Part shown: positions 1 to 12,636 of the stretch, in pieces | How positions within the stretch are numbered: the first letter of the stretch is position 1 | Layout: each line of letters opens with the position of its first letter | NCBI GenBank assembly: GCA_043228905.1 | Contig: JBHGNT010000001.1 | Span: 5,642,001 to 5,706,000, forward strand | Direction of reading: 5' to 3' | DNA from: Azolla caroliniana | Lineage: Eukaryota; Polypodiophyta | DNA length: 64,000 bases | The notes under the pieces: generated by a model | What the model saw: only the letters and a program-made list of their open reading frames with translations | Database searches by the model: none | What the model was told of the DNA's origin: nothing | Program-made: the position numbers and the translations under genes

Positions 1-285
1 TATAAGACAACCAGAAGTACTGACCTCAGATGAGTATAATTGAGTGTATACATCCGCAATAGCAGACTCAAAGTACAATTTGTACAGGTCTCAAGAATGG
101 ACAGTCTAAAAGAAGTTTGACCTCTCCATCATTAAGCATACCTCCTGAGACAACGAACTAAGTTCTCTTTGACAGCAAAATACTGAGCCAACCAAAGAGG
201 GAAACAAGACGAGTAGATAAGAAGTCAATTTTGAAGGCAAATCATGTTGTAACAAGAAAGAAGAAATTAAACCTCGCTGTCTATT
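1..285 (-). other. 3' flank / putative 3'UTR of HUA2-like gene
   Basis: This stretch lies downstream of the HUA2-like stop codon, since that gene reads leftward. It is AT-rich and I see no second gene in it. It probably holds 3'UTR and the end of the transcript, but I could not fix a polyadenylation site. Confidence 0.4.
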
Positions 286-3200
286 TCATGGTCTCCATTT
301 TGCAGTTGAACCCCTGCGTCTAGCCAGAAGCTGAATTTTTGCTTGATTTGCTACAATCGAAAACTTAAATTAATCACGTTGAATTACTGAAATCTGTTTT
401 CATAACAACACAGAAAAGAGCTTGGCCACTTACTTGTTACACTAAGCATGAAACCTCCACCTATACCTGCTTTACTGCCTGAATACGAAGCGTTTGGCAT
501 TTCACTGCTTCCTGCTACTGTTGTAGGTTTCCTTGTGGTTAATACAGATTCTGACTGTTGTGTAGCAGAGTTTTGCACGCACCCATACCCCACCCTAGTT
601 CTTGAATCATGCCTCCATCCATGATGTGATGCACCTTGCTCTGAACCAGCACCACCACATGCAGATATTCAACAATAGCTTTCTTGATTGCGCAATACCA
701 CAGAAAAAATGAAGCAATTTTACCTGTATCATGTGTTGAGACACGTCGTTCCAACCTATCTCTATTAAGATCATTATATGGACGATGGTACTCTTCTTGT
801 GCATGTTTTAAAGGCAATAGCCTTTTACCTCTCTGTGTTGAATGTGATAGATATTGGTGTGGCGACTTTGGACCCTCATAACGAACTTCCCTTGGAGATG
901 GAGGATGTGAATGCAACCGTGAATAGGGTTGTTGATGGTACATAGCTCCATGGTGAACTTTCTGGCTTTGACAACCATTATGAGAAGCTTCAAAGCCAGA
1001 ACTAGGATTATGTGACTGAGAAACATGTTTCCGTGTGTGTATTGGAGAGCCATATGAAGAACTATTATCTGAAGGTGGCGTGTTGTGCACACAATTCAGT
1101 TGTTCATGATGAACTTCATGCATGTGCCTTTCACTTCTGGTTAGTTTACGATCCTGATAATTTCCCATTAGAGACATTGCACTTTGCTGTTCTCTGTATG
1201 CAGCCTTATTACCTAAACCAGGTGCTTCCATCTTAAATGGGTGCTCAGGAGGGTCTAAACTTCGAAACAAGGATCCTGATGAATATCCTCTTGTAGAAGG
1301 TGGTGGCGGTGGTGGTGGTAGTGGTAATAACGGTGGTGGTGGTGGCGGCGGCGGTGGTGGAGGTGGAGGTGGAGGTGGAGACAAAGGTGGTGGAGGTGGT
1401 GGAGATGATGGTAGTGGTGGTGGTGATGATTCAGGCAATGGCGGTGGATAGTCAGGGGGGAGTGGTGGAGGTAGAGATTCGGCAGGCATGGATTCACGTT
1501 CAAGGGTAGAATAATTTCTTATACTTGGCTCAGGACAGGCATCTTCCATCTCTAATTCACCTTCCACATCTTCCAGAATATGTCTATGCTTCGTGGGTGG
1601 AATTGGAATAGAATCAATGGGTTTTAATGCGTTCTCATGGGGAGAGCCAATCTCATCTTCAAACATGGAGGAATTAAGAAGCCCATTGAGATCGAAAGTG
1701 GCATTGCTGTTCCAGTACAAAAAACTGGAATTAGAACAAATATGAAAGATCCAGTCATTATTCAACTTTGAAGCCTTCCAAAATAAGTGCTTGCCTACCT
1801 TCCATACTCATCAACACACATTCCTTCCATCTCCCTGATTGGATCATCTACAGCACGTTCAAATCGTGCAGGCCGCCTAAGTGACACACCACCTGCTCTA
1901 TCATCGGTAGTCTGAGACTCAAGTTCGTTCACATACCCCCGTAAAACCTTCTCCTCCATGATTTGTCTGTCAATCCAAATTTTTAAAACCTGCATACATA
2001 CATAAACAATGTTAAAAATTCCTTACCTGCACCTACACGTTATAACCAATGAAACCTTCATGAAAACAAAGTACTCATATTCAAGTCCATTGGATGCCTT
2101 GAACCTGGATTTATATGGAACCAGAAGTTGATAGGCAAAACTAATACAATCCACATCAGGAAGGGTCATACCAACATGAATGTAAATCGGTATTCGGAAA
2201 GGAGAACAGGATAGGTATCCGAATCAAAGCCGGATCAGATTGTAACAGGTAGTCCATTGGAGGCCTACAAATCTTAGCCTAGTACGTAGCCATATTCCTT
2301 GGAGTCAGTGTCAGTCGCTCGTATGAGCATTGAAGTACATGTCAATACTTATGTCAGTCCATATAAGGACTTGTATAAAAGTGCTCGCTAAGCACATTGT
2401 ATGCACAAAGTGTTATTATTTTTTAATTGAGTTTACTATTCTGCTCTCTCTGTCTCTCCCGTGTAAGACTTCCATTAAACTTGTGTCGGATCATGTTGTT
2501 ATCCGGTGTAACCGGTTTTGTCAAAGCTTCCGCAATCATAATCTTTTACATGGTATTAGAGCGCGGGGGTTGAGAACCTCTTCAGCCAACGAGTGATTTC
2601 CGAAGACAAACCCTAACACCCCGGTAGAGAACAAAAAACAAAGTTTAGAATGGATAGAGGAATGGCTAGCTCGTTCCGGATGGAAAAGCTCGACAGATCT
2701 AACTATGCATCTTGGTTGTACAAGATGCAGTAGTACCTGCTAGGGCACGGTTACTAGAATTATGTCGACGGAGCTAACGAAAAGAGACCTGATGCGACAC
2801 ACAGGGACTTCCCGACTTGAGAACAAGCGGCAAGTAGGGTAATGTACTGCTTCACATCTAGTGTCGACAATCAACAGTTGAGCCATATCCAAAACGCCAA
2901 GGCGTCAAAGGAAGCTTGGGGAAACCTGAAGAAGGACTTCACCGCAAGCACTACGGCCCGAAAGTTGCAACTCCAACAAGAGTTGAGCTTCTTGAACTGG
3001 GTCTTCCTTGCCTACTAAATTTCATTAATGGTCATCATCTCAAAACCCTTCGGTTTTGATCCAGAGGAAAACTCCAATGATCTAGAGCTTTGACTCAATA
3101 AAGGTTTGTTTGGTTCTATGTGAGAATGTGCAGAGACTTCCTGGCTATGATGGCCACGTACAGTTGAGAGGTGAGATTATCTGTGACAATGGCTGTCATG

Positions 3201-6200
3201 CAACAAACTCATCATTCACTCCTGTAGGCCCAGAGGTAGGTCTTACTATAGGGTTGAATTAGATGTTAAGTAGAACGAGATTGAAAAAATAATAGCAAGC
3301 AAAGAACTTGGTGAGTGGTAGTTGAGAGAGGAGCACGTGCACCAAACCCTAAATGGCAGGTGCTGCAAACCCTAGAAATGGACTGGTAGTTTGAGGGTGA
3401 GGAACAGACACTGAAAAGCAGCCTGAGATACAATGCAATGAGCTTCTTTGATTCAACTCAAGAAACTTCACCATTAACTGGGTCTATGAAAATGGTGAGA
3501 TCATATGCAGTTTATGAAGGTTTGAACAGATGTCAATTCAAGAGACCGATAACTGAATCAGCAATACACTTTTTGGAACTTCAATGCATGTAGTTACGCT
3601 ATTTTCTGTCTTCACATTATGAATTTATATAAATAGGAACAAAGTTTTTGAGTGAACTGTTATGCTATTCTTATCAAACATTTTTATAGTATAGTAGTTT
3701 TCAGTTGGGTGAAATGAGACGCCTCAATAACCACGCATGCTAATAAATCACACTTTATATCGTTGAAAAAATCACCAGAAAAAACTCAAGGCTAGTGGTA
3801 ATATAAAGAACAGCCCAAAACCACTCGCAGGACACCATAAATGTACCTTCAAACACTGGAACCGATTCTCTTGGGCCATGATTCCAGGAGGTGCAGCTGC
3901 ATGCAGTATTCGGGATAAATAAGCCTTCACTGCAGATCGATATACTGCTCCTGAAAAACCTGTGCATATTACAATTATCATTACCTCATGATAGCACCAA
4001 AAATGGTAAATATAGATATAAGGAACTTACCCTGCACATTCCTAGAAATCTGCGTGATGGAATCCACGAGATAAAACAAATTTAACCGATGACCAAGGCT
4101 TGGCTCATTTTCCAATCTCTGAACAATGATGCCTACAATCTGTTTCAGATTGAAAATAATATAAAGTCAATCATATAACAATAATAAAAAACATGAATCA
4201 TAAGGATCTTGAAAAGTAGGTACCAACACAATGATGATGGTCAAGAAATTTTAAAAAAAACTATAGTTAATCACCTCTGCATATACCTACCATTGAGATC
4301 TTGAAAATCAAAGGAATAATAGTTTGTACTTAGGATATAGTGTGTTTTTACATAGCATAGAAGCAGACAAATACAGAAACACCAGAAACCTTTCCAAACT
4401 TCATAAAATCCAGAAATCCTACCAAACCTTAATATAGTTCCCAAAAAGTTTCAGGCTTCATGGGAACTAGAGAATGATATAAAACCTCCAAGAAATAGTT
4501 CTCTAGAAGCAGTTATGATAGGAAAGAGAGAACAAGCAAACAAAATAACATATTTAGCTATAAGTGAAAACTGCCACATTACCTGATCAGTAATACCAAA
4601 TTTTGCACAGTCAAGAGCATGGCGTGTAGCTCGAGCAATACTGTCCTTTGCGCGTGACAAAGTCTCTAGCATTCCTTCAAAAGTATCTCTAGCAACCAAT
4701 GCTTCTGTATCTTCTTCAGAAAGGTTTGTATCCCTTGAATTTTGTCGAAGTTCAGCAGCATTTGCATTCTGCTCAGACTCCATTGTACGCTCTTCCCCTT
4801 GAACAACTAGTTCCAAAATGTTACCTGAAACACCATGAGGAGTGTGTGATAACTGCCCAGAATTTTCAGCCCACCAAGGAGTAGGTGCATTAGCAACGGG
4901 GGTTGTATCTGGGGACGGACTAGATATAGGTCGTGTTGACACTTTATTTATCTCGGGCACCTTTGACAATGCTGCTAGCCTCCTCTGTTTTTCTTTTGCC
5001 GCTTCCACCCTGCAGAGAGTACATAATATAGCACATTATATTAATAGCAATGCCGACAATGTCTCCAACTACCCAAGAAATCACTTACGCTGCCCTGACG
5101 TTGTTAGTACTGGATTCTGCTTGTACTTTGGAAGCACCAAAGCTCTCAACCTCAACTCTCACACCTAATTTGTTGTTATTCATTAGATCTTTCATTGTTG
5201 GTTTTGCATCAGATTGCATCCTTGATTTGTATGCAGAATTTGACAACTTAACAACTGTTGATTCAATGGTTTTTCCAACTTTTCCAGTTTCAGATTTCTT
5301 CATAAATACTGCAGCATCACTATAATCTGCCACAGTCAGTCCACTTCCACCCGCAGTAGTTTTCATACTCTGAGTCCCCAAATCCGAGCCATACAATTTC
5401 TTCAAAGATTTTGGCGTGATGATGTCATCTGATGATCTTGCCTTTTCACCCTTTATGCTGCTGACTTTCCCAACTAGATGGCTTGCCTTAAGATGAGATG
5501 CATTGTTATCATGCTGCTCTAGTTGGCTGGCACTAAAAGGCTCACCCAGAGTTCCAGCCTCAGCTGTACATGCACTCATTGCCTCGAGTGTCCCCTGCCT
5601 GCGCTTCGATGGTGGAAGGACAACTTCCCCCTCAGAGCTCCTACTTTTTCTCCCATTTTTCTCAGTGTTTGGAGGCAAACTAATGTCTTTCTGGACTGAC
5701 TTATCATCAGCAAGTTCCTTATTTTCTATCTTTTTTTGCTCAATATTCATAAAGATGTCAATTTCTGAAGGCATTTGAATAGAATTCTGTACATTCTTCT
5801 TTTTTCTTGATGACAAATCAATTGGACTCCATGAATTTGCAGCATCCTGCTGATCAGTGGTCAGGTCCTGGCCCTTCCACTCTGCCTCCCCCATATCATT
5901 ATCCTTCCCCTTGGAATTATGTCCAATCACCTTTAAGCAAAAGTTGAAACGAGAAGGTAAAGGTGCAATGCAACCACAAAAATCTTAAAGGAAATTGAGA
6001 CAAATATGTCATGATAGCCACATACCTCATCAGAACTCAACTGTGTTTGATTGTACAAGGGAGTCTGAGCTCTGCTTCTCCTTTGGACCTTGACAGTCGC
6101 CGATTTAACACGTGTCTCTAACTGGAATCTTGATGTGCTTTGCTCCTTGCCTTGTTTCATGTTCTTGAGTTTCGTAAATGTTTTGTGATTCTTTGGAGGT

Positions 6201-7292
6201 TGTGATTTTTCAGTTACTTGTTTATGACTATGAAATTTCTCATGTTGTTCATGTAGAGCAGGTTCCTGATATAGTTCCAACATTGGACCCAACCTTGAAT
6301 CAGTTACCTCCAAACTTCTAGCATGTGAAACAATTTTTCTCCGTTTTTTGTCATTTTCGTCAATGCTACTATTGATTTGCACATGATCATCACTCTTGCA
6401 TTCTTTTGGTTCCTCTTTCAAAAGGTCAGCAACTTCATATTTTTGCACCTTCTTATAATCATCAGTGACTGAAAATTCATTAGTTGTATTACCTAACCTT
6501 TGATCAACCGTTTCTTGATTTTCAATATTATCATGATAGGAACCTTTCTCTGCTTCACAGATTTCATTCACAGCCCGACTAAAAACCGATATTGTGCTTT
6601 TGGCTGATGTTTTTGCAACCAGATTTTGCTTAACTTCTGCAGTAAAAGCTTTCACATCTACTGGTTGAATAGAACCTCTAGAAAAGTTTAAAAACATGAA
6701 TCTCATTAAACAACAGTGCTGCATTTAATAACATATCAAGCAATGAGGCTGTCTCTAAAGTAGTATTTTCCATATACCATTCATGTGCAACTATCACTGA
6801 ATTACAAGATTGAGTTTCACGAATCTAGAATATGCAAGCACTACACATTCGCATGTGTGCAGTACATTTCATACACATGTAAGCATGTGCACAATATCTG
6901 AAGAAAAGAAAATGGTATCCCATCCACAAGGAACCTGAAAAACTTACATCTCCTTTGTTCCAAAAAAATAAACAAATACTTTGCGCTGGTCCTTTGGATA
7001 GCCGAACTCTTCAGGTTCACTTACCTAAAAAACAAAGAGTTTTCATAAAATCTATTAGAACAGACAAACATCATCCAGGGTTAAGGGGTTCAAATTCACA
7101 AATCGATTAGTTAGTTCTTGGCTAGAATGCCAATTTTTGGGAGTTATTGGTTACCCTAGCAGGCCACCAGGGATGGCCTTTCACTTTCGCCAGCACAAGA
7201 TCACCAATGTTCCAAACATGCACGACACCAGTTGCGGCGGCGGCTGCTGCTGCTGCTTTAGCCCCGCCGCCTCTCTTCCGAAAAGGGGGCAT
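286..7292 (-). CDS. HUA2-like protein (PWWP + CID/RPR domain + proline-rich tail)
   Basis: Plant HUA2/HULK family, nuclear proteins linked to pre-mRNA processing and flowering genes such as AGAMOUS and FLC in Arabidopsis (family knowledge). Coding exons by hand: 7292-7155, 7024-6948, 6677-6026, 5930-5089, 5009-4583, 4139-4031, 3950-3847, 1989-1799, 1724-724, 640-434, 350-286. They sum to 3813 nt (1270 aa), with every phase matching. Residues 1-25 are basic and Ala-rich. A PWWP domain follows (LVLAKVKGHPWWPAR near residue 31, then YPKDQRKVFVYFFGTKE). A CID/RPR domain spans roughly residues 675-860 (TFEGMLETLSRAKDSIARAT, HRLNLFYLVDSITQISRN, AAPPGIMAQENRFQCLK). Residues 932-989 are almost all proline. 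The protein ends in KWRP, as HUA2 tails tend to. An upstream in-frame ATG at 7304 is possible, but 7292 (MPPFRKRGGG) fits the family better. The intron at 1990-3846 holds a Copia fragment in the opposite orientation. Confidence 0.9.
1300..1470 (-). repeat. Proline-codon (CCN)n repeat tract in HUA2-like exon 9
   Basis: A GGT/GGA-rich run on the plus strand encodes about 58 residues that are nearly all Pro, broken by a few Leu and Ser. It lies inside the coding exon, C-terminal to the CID domain. Proline-rich tails occur in HUA2 proteins and may bind WW or similar domains. Length variation between individuals is likely. Confidence 0.8.
2230..2550 (+). mobile_element. Copia LTR (family D) inside HUA2-like intron
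   Basis: The segment ends in CTTTTACA immediately before a primer-binding site. It shares runs with solo LTR D at 60102-60514 read on the minus strand: both carry a TATA-like CTTGTATAAAAG followed by GTGCTC..TGAGCAC-like sequence, a TCTCTC run, and GCTTCCGCA just before the end. The left boundary is not certain and could lie anywhere from about 2130 to 2240. It is probably the 5' LTR of a truncated element in sense opposite to the host gene. Confidence 0.65.
2551..2562 (+). other. Copia primer-binding site (tRNA-iMet type)
   Basis: TGGTATTAGAGC directly follows the LTR end. It matches the Copia consensus TGGTATCAGAGC, complementary to the 3' end of initiator tRNA-Met, with one change. Confidence 0.75.
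2650..3015 (+). pseudogene. Truncated Copia gag (UBN2-like) fragment in intron
   Basis: Starting at an ATG at 2650, the translation reads like the N-terminus of a Copia gag (FRMEKLDRSNYASWLYKMQ), then a segment like DNQQLSHIQNAKASKEAW and KLQLQQELSFLN. Stop codons interrupt it at several places. Similarity is lost soon after 3010, so the element has only its LTR, PBS and first third of gag. No pol or 3' LTR is visible before the next HUA2-like exon. Confidence 0.65.
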
Positions 7293-7304
7293 GATCAACA
7301 ACAA

Positions 7305-7642
7305 ATCCTCCTCAGCTAAGAGGGTTAATCCTTAACCCTAAACCTAACAGAAACGAGAAAGAATAAATTCGAGATTTTTAATTTCGTGTCTTCCTTATCA
7401 AGGATCCCCCCCCCCTATTCATTTGCTGTGAGAGAGAAGACGAAGAAGCGGGAAGAAACCACCAAAGTTGTAGTCTATCATAGGGTCGTCGTTCTTAATC
7501 TTCTGCTACTTGGCCTCGATCCGGCGCACGCACCACGACAGAATTATATACATACATATGTATATAATACACACATACATGTATGATATATGATTTTATA
7601 TATACATATGTGTGTATATGCATATGTATACAGTATACATAT

Positions 7643-7701
<59 letters not shown>

Positions 7702-9630
7702 TACACATATGCATATATATATATATGGATACACACATATATAATACACACATAGACAATGTCCGAGGAACCAAATTTGGGAGAGAATGAGATAAAAGCT
7801 ATTTAATCGAGATTTTTTTGTTCATTGAGGGGGTACGTTGGTCCTTACGTGTGGGGCAATTGGGCTCCCTAATTTTGACACCCTCAATCAAAGATCCAAC
7901 TAGAATTGGTATATGACTTATTTGGAGTTGACAAAGATGGATCCAAAATCTAGGAGTGTGCATGACAAAACCATGTGGTGGATCAATTTGTTCACTTCAC
8001 ACTCATGGTATGTATCCTCTAAGAAGATAATGAGTCAAACTAGGTGGAGGATTTAATAAAGGGTCTAGGAGTTATTCATTGAGCTACCATTGAGGTTTGA
8101 GCGACTGGAATTGGAACAAATGGTGTTGCAATTGCAATATAACTTTGTGATGGTTGAAACAACCATCAAACAACTCCACTTGAAAAGAGTTAGGTCACAA
8201 TAGAGCACACAAAGGAATGCCATTGACAACAAAGACCTCAAATACCAAGATACAAGGCATATGGACCAAACCATCACCAAATCATGGAGACCATTGCTTG
8301 CAATGTTTAGTTCACACAAGGACACCCATATGCACTTGATCAACTTTGTCATAGATTCTCTCCATCACATCACCAAACCTTGGATCCAACAATTCCTCAC
8401 TACTGGTCAACCCTAGACAAACCTACAACTTTACTTTTATTTCATATTGGATAGTATGCATTCAACCATATTTGTAACCAAGATTTGTCTCATTGGTCAA
8501 TTTTGCACTTTAGAAGATCTTGAGTATATCTTTCTTTCTCTTTACATGTATTGCATGTGCAAAAACTAGCAGCACATAATGAAAAACCCACATCCCTAGA
8601 ATAACAAAGATCTTATCAACAAGGCAAACCCACAAAGGTACGTGTACTATGACTTACATGAAGGCAACTAAGGCCATGGTGTGTGCAAAGCTCATTTGTG
8701 AGAACTACCAAATCAAATTTCCCTTAAGCTAACATACATATTATGTTGCTCCATAGAGGTAATCAAACAAGAATCAATTTTCTATACTCTGATTGTACCA
8801 TAGACCTCAATACCAACATGGTACAATTGGAGTGAGAAATAGACACACAGAGACACGGAGACGCGGAGAGGGGGGGGTGTATAGGTTGATCATCAAATAG
8901 TTATAGTGGAGAGTGGGTGAGAAAACCCACATGAAGTGTAAATGTCTTATTCATTAGGTTAAAAGCACTCCCAAACTGTTGTGTGATCAGACTACAGCAA
9001 AGTTATAATGTTGATTGATGCATTCTAGATTGGAGAAATGTTATGTAATGGTGTGCATGAGATCTCAAGTTACGAACAGTGATGCATGTGAACCCATGAT
9101 ATGATATGTATTCAGAGGTACACTAGACGACCTTAATTCTACTGTGTGTGTCAGTGAAGCGCATTGGTTTATGGTCCTAGCGCATGTTACATTCACAGCT
9201 TTCTCATTGCCATCCTTGTATTAAGTTTGTTTTAGTATCAGTCAAATATACATGGACCAGAAACCACCTTAACTCTAAACATATAAAATGCATGCATTAC
9301 ATGCAACACTCTAGACATATAATCTTGCTTACCTCCTCAAGGCTCATAAGCTCTGAGCTCCTCCACTACTGTAATTGGCAAATTACCACTACTAAACATA
9401 GAATTAACAAACTAGAATACCATATATAGTCAACTTCATAGACCAGCATCTAGTTATCATTTCCAGTGCATCGATCAACATCACAATTCTTGAATTACGA
9501 GTAGCAAAGTTGCAGAAATAAAGAGATTCGCCTTTACAAAATGGAACAAACAGCTTGCCATTGCTGATACTTCACTAGGCATTCTCACATATTCACTATA
9601 TCTGGTTGTATGGATTATTGCCCCACGCAA
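7305..9630. other. Intergenic region between HUA2-like promoter and MGST3 3' end
   Basis: The right-hand side of the HUA2-like start (7305-7600) would hold its promoter and 5'UTR, including a telo-box-like AACCCTAAA at 7334-7342. 7555-7760 is simple sequence (TATA/CATA and ATTT). From 7800 to 9600 I see no supportable gene, only AT-rich sequence with stops in all frames, possibly old repeat. Confidence 0.5.
7641..7701. repeat. (ATTT)n microsatellite
   Basis: About fifteen uninterrupted copies of ATTT, flanked by TATACATA-type simple sequence on both sides. It lies upstream of the HUA2-like gene and is likely length-polymorphic. Confidence 0.95.
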
Positions 9631-10865
9631 TTATGCGGGCAGAATGAGACGGACACCAAACACGGCAGTTGTCACAAGGAGACCGAGCAAACCGAACATG
9701 TTCCACGCACCTTTCATCCTGTTTTTGGGATCTCCCGAATAGTAACTGTGTGACACACAAGTACACACAAAAAATGCATAAGAACGTACGCAGCACCCAA
9801 ACAAACATGAGCACGACAAACCAAAATCTGAAGTCAGAAAGACAATCAGACATCCGCAAGGAAGACAATTTACCCCAAGGAGTAGAACACCCTTCCCACG
9901 ACCCACACCATGCCAAATCTGCACATACATACCATATACAATGACAAATTTAATAACATGTCCACACCCACTACAATATAAAAGGCGTACTACTACTACT
10001 ACTGCCAATGAATGAACAGACCACACAATTTGTGTAAGAAGGCCACCACTGACTCATTGACCACTACTCACACTGAAGAGGTTATGGGGTATCCTAAGCC
10101 ACCCACAATAAGTAAGCCCAGGAATGCAGGATAAGCTTCCAGAGTGTTCTGATGCGCTCTTTGATAGCAGTTGAAGACTGAATCTTCTTTATCTTCATAC
10201 ATCTACAGTGTCATAAAATCAGTTAGCGCTTGTAACCGAACATTCTATTGAATGAGACAGTACACCATCACATGGGGTACAAACGGGAGGAAGTGACCCA
10301 GAGAGACAGAGACAGAGAAAGGAAGGAAGACCTTGGGATACTTGATTTCATATTTCCTCCTCTGTATCCCTACCTGTTACAAAGATGCAAAGTTGTGTCA
10401 ATCATTGCCCTAGAAAGATAGAAGGCAAACTGAAAAGCGCGTAGAAACTTCCAGTGGATAGGTGTTTCTTTAACAGGGAGAACATTTGAGCCAAAATTCC
10501 ATTGTTAACCCCTGGATTCACCGTGTATATTCTCCCATGTACAATGAATGAGCAGGGATATTTAGAGTGAGAACGAGCATTCTCGTTAAAAAAGCGGGCA
10601 GATGAAAGCATAGCATCTATGTGTTGTTGAATGGAGCTAGACAGTGTCTTGGTGGCATGTGATAAATATATAGTTTTAAGCGGTGTTTCCATCCATTGAT
10701 GGAGCTAGAATGAAAGGTGTAAGAAGACAGAAACGGACAGGGGGAGGGGGTGCGAAGAACCTGCACGGCTTGCCATTGGGTGAGGACGACGCTGGCAGCT
10801 GTGGTGAGGGCGACGGAACCGAAGTTTGGAGGCAGTAGGAGCGCGAATGAGTTCAATGAGGCCAT
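9631..10865 (-). CDS. Microsomal glutathione S-transferase 3 (MAPEG family)
   Basis: Integral membrane glutathione transferase/peroxidase of the ER in the MAPEG superfamily. Hand model: 10865-10761, 10373-10332, 10202-10072, 9918-9874, 9745-9631, summing to 438 nt (145 aa), the usual MGST3 length. Diagnostic segments are a first hydrophobic helix ([16 protein letters not shown]), [28 protein letters not shown] (matching the family's FNCxQRxHQNxLE signature), [20 protein letters not shown] and a final hydrophobic helix ([15 protein letters not shown]). The donor at 10071 (GTGAGT) was chosen because it keeps exon 4 in frame; the GT two bases upstream does not. An upstream in-frame ATG at 10925 exists, but its extension is not family-like. 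Confidence 0.9.
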
Positions 10866-12636
10866 CGCCGCCTTCTTTGCTTCTGTTTCTTCTCGTCCCT
10901 CCTCTGCACTGCACACAGCACACACGCGATACGCGATGATACTCAGGGGGGTCGGGTCTCTTGTTGATAGATAGATTTTTTTGTTTGGGGGCTAAATACA
11001 GCAGTAAAGCATGTACATACATATACATAATACAATATGTCATGCGGCCAAGCCATCGAAGCCGTGTTATGTAATTATTATTATTATTATGTGCGTCGTA
11101 GTCACCCCCCACCCACCCCTTCTCTGCCACACTCTGTATGTTGCATTTTATATTCATGCGTCGGAGGATTGAGCGGGCCAAGACACACATGTTGTCAACT
11201 CGAGACAAAGGCAACATAAAAGGGAGCATTGTATTAACGAACGCAGCGTGGAGAGAGCAACAACTCGTCCACTCCCAACTAAGCACGCAACTCATCACAG
11301 ACGACGAAGAAATCCAATGTAATCACCCAATTCTCCTAACCAACTATCTTTATCCTCAAAAGGGGGGTTGCCTTAAATGAGAAGTTGTTAACCCAACTAT
11401 TCACTCATCCTCTTCCCATCGATGCTCCTCGATTTTGCTCAAGGTTGTGAGGTGGGCTATCTATCTCTTATTTGTTTCCAACACAAACGTCACACTTCCA
11501 ATGCAATTATTTCGACCTAGGTTAGTTTTCCATGAGCTCATCTACTTGCATCTTTCACAATAGCATGGCACTTAGGTTCCCAATGCAGTGATATTGCTAC
11601 AACTTAGGGTATTGTTCATACTTATGTTTGTTTGATACTAATGAAGCTAACTCTAGCACATCGCCTTTTTTCTCCACAAATACAAAAGCATGATTGGGAA
11701 GTTGTAGATTTGCATAGTTTACTTATGATAGAATGCCTCACAACAAGCATTTGAAGATCACTCGATCACCAAACTATGTTCTTTGACTTATTAACATGCC
11801 AACTCAAATTTGCAATTGAAGAGTCACGTGCATCTTAAATGCATATATGTTGCAACTCGGCAAGGCCTTTAAACCTCATTATTGCTTCCTCCACTAGCCA
11901 CAATTACATCCTCTAGATTTTAGCCAAACATGACAAAGTAACCTCGACCCACCCCAAACCACGAGCATTAGAGCTATGGCTTTTGAATTGTAATATTCAA
12001 TCTTGTCTCCCTATCTACCAAATCATGACACTTTCCATCGAAAGTCTTCTTTGACTTTTGATATTCCATTAAAACCGTTTAGCAATGAACAAAGAATCCA
12101 TATTTGGCCTTCATAATTAGAATCCATCCAAAAGTCATCCTTTCCGAGTAACGTAGAAAACCCTTACATGCCAAAGCACTATCTTTGTGCACTATATAAG
12201 AGAACTTAGACCTCACTATAGCTGTTATCATCATTGTGAAGTAAAATGATTGGTTGGTTCACAAGAAACTAACCTAAAAGTAAGGTCGGTGATTCTAATA
12301 GGGTAGTACCAGAGTCGCAAATTCTAACAGGTGGCGCAGTGGGTAGGATAAAAACACAGGAAGGGTTGTATGTACAAGCAACAAACGAGGTTTCACAACC
12401 ACTCATAGAGCTTAAGTCAGAAATGGACAATTGGAGGCACGAACGAGAATTCACCACCACTCGTAGAGCTTAAGTCGGAAACGGACGATTGGGGGCCCGA
12501 AGGTTTGCCGCCACTCGTAGAGCTTAAGTGTGAAAGGGACTATGGCACCACTACCGGTGGCCAACAAAAACCACTTGGAGGAGGTTTTTTTAACGGCGGT
12601 TAAATCTTAGACCAACAAAGACGCAGTGTTAGGTCA
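10866..12636. other. Intergenic region between divergent MGST3 and METTL21-like genes
   Basis: This holds the MGST3 promoter and 5'UTR side (about 10866-11300), then about 900 bases of AT-rich sequence with no supportable ORF. A tandem-repeat block at 12398-12545 lies next to the methyltransferase gene. The two genes are divergent. Confidence 0.5.
12398..12545. repeat. Three imperfect tandem copies (54-58 bp) upstream of methyltransferase gene
   Basis: Copies begin at 12398, 12456 and 12510 with CCACTC(A/G)TAGAGCTTAAGT, followed in the first two by GGACRATTGGRGG. The third copy is shorter and diverges after AAGTGTGAAAGGGA. The block ends about 90 bases before the first ATG of the next gene, so it probably lies in its promoter or 5'UTR. 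Confidence 0.85.

Noticed and set aside
7590-7790. Open frame with repeated FIYL residues
   Set aside because: It is a translation of the (ATTT)n and CATA simple sequence, not a gene.
8780-8840. Possible LTR end with a PBS (CCAACATGGTACAATTGGAG)
   Set aside because: The putative PBS matches the tRNA-iMet complement poorly and no partner LTR was found.
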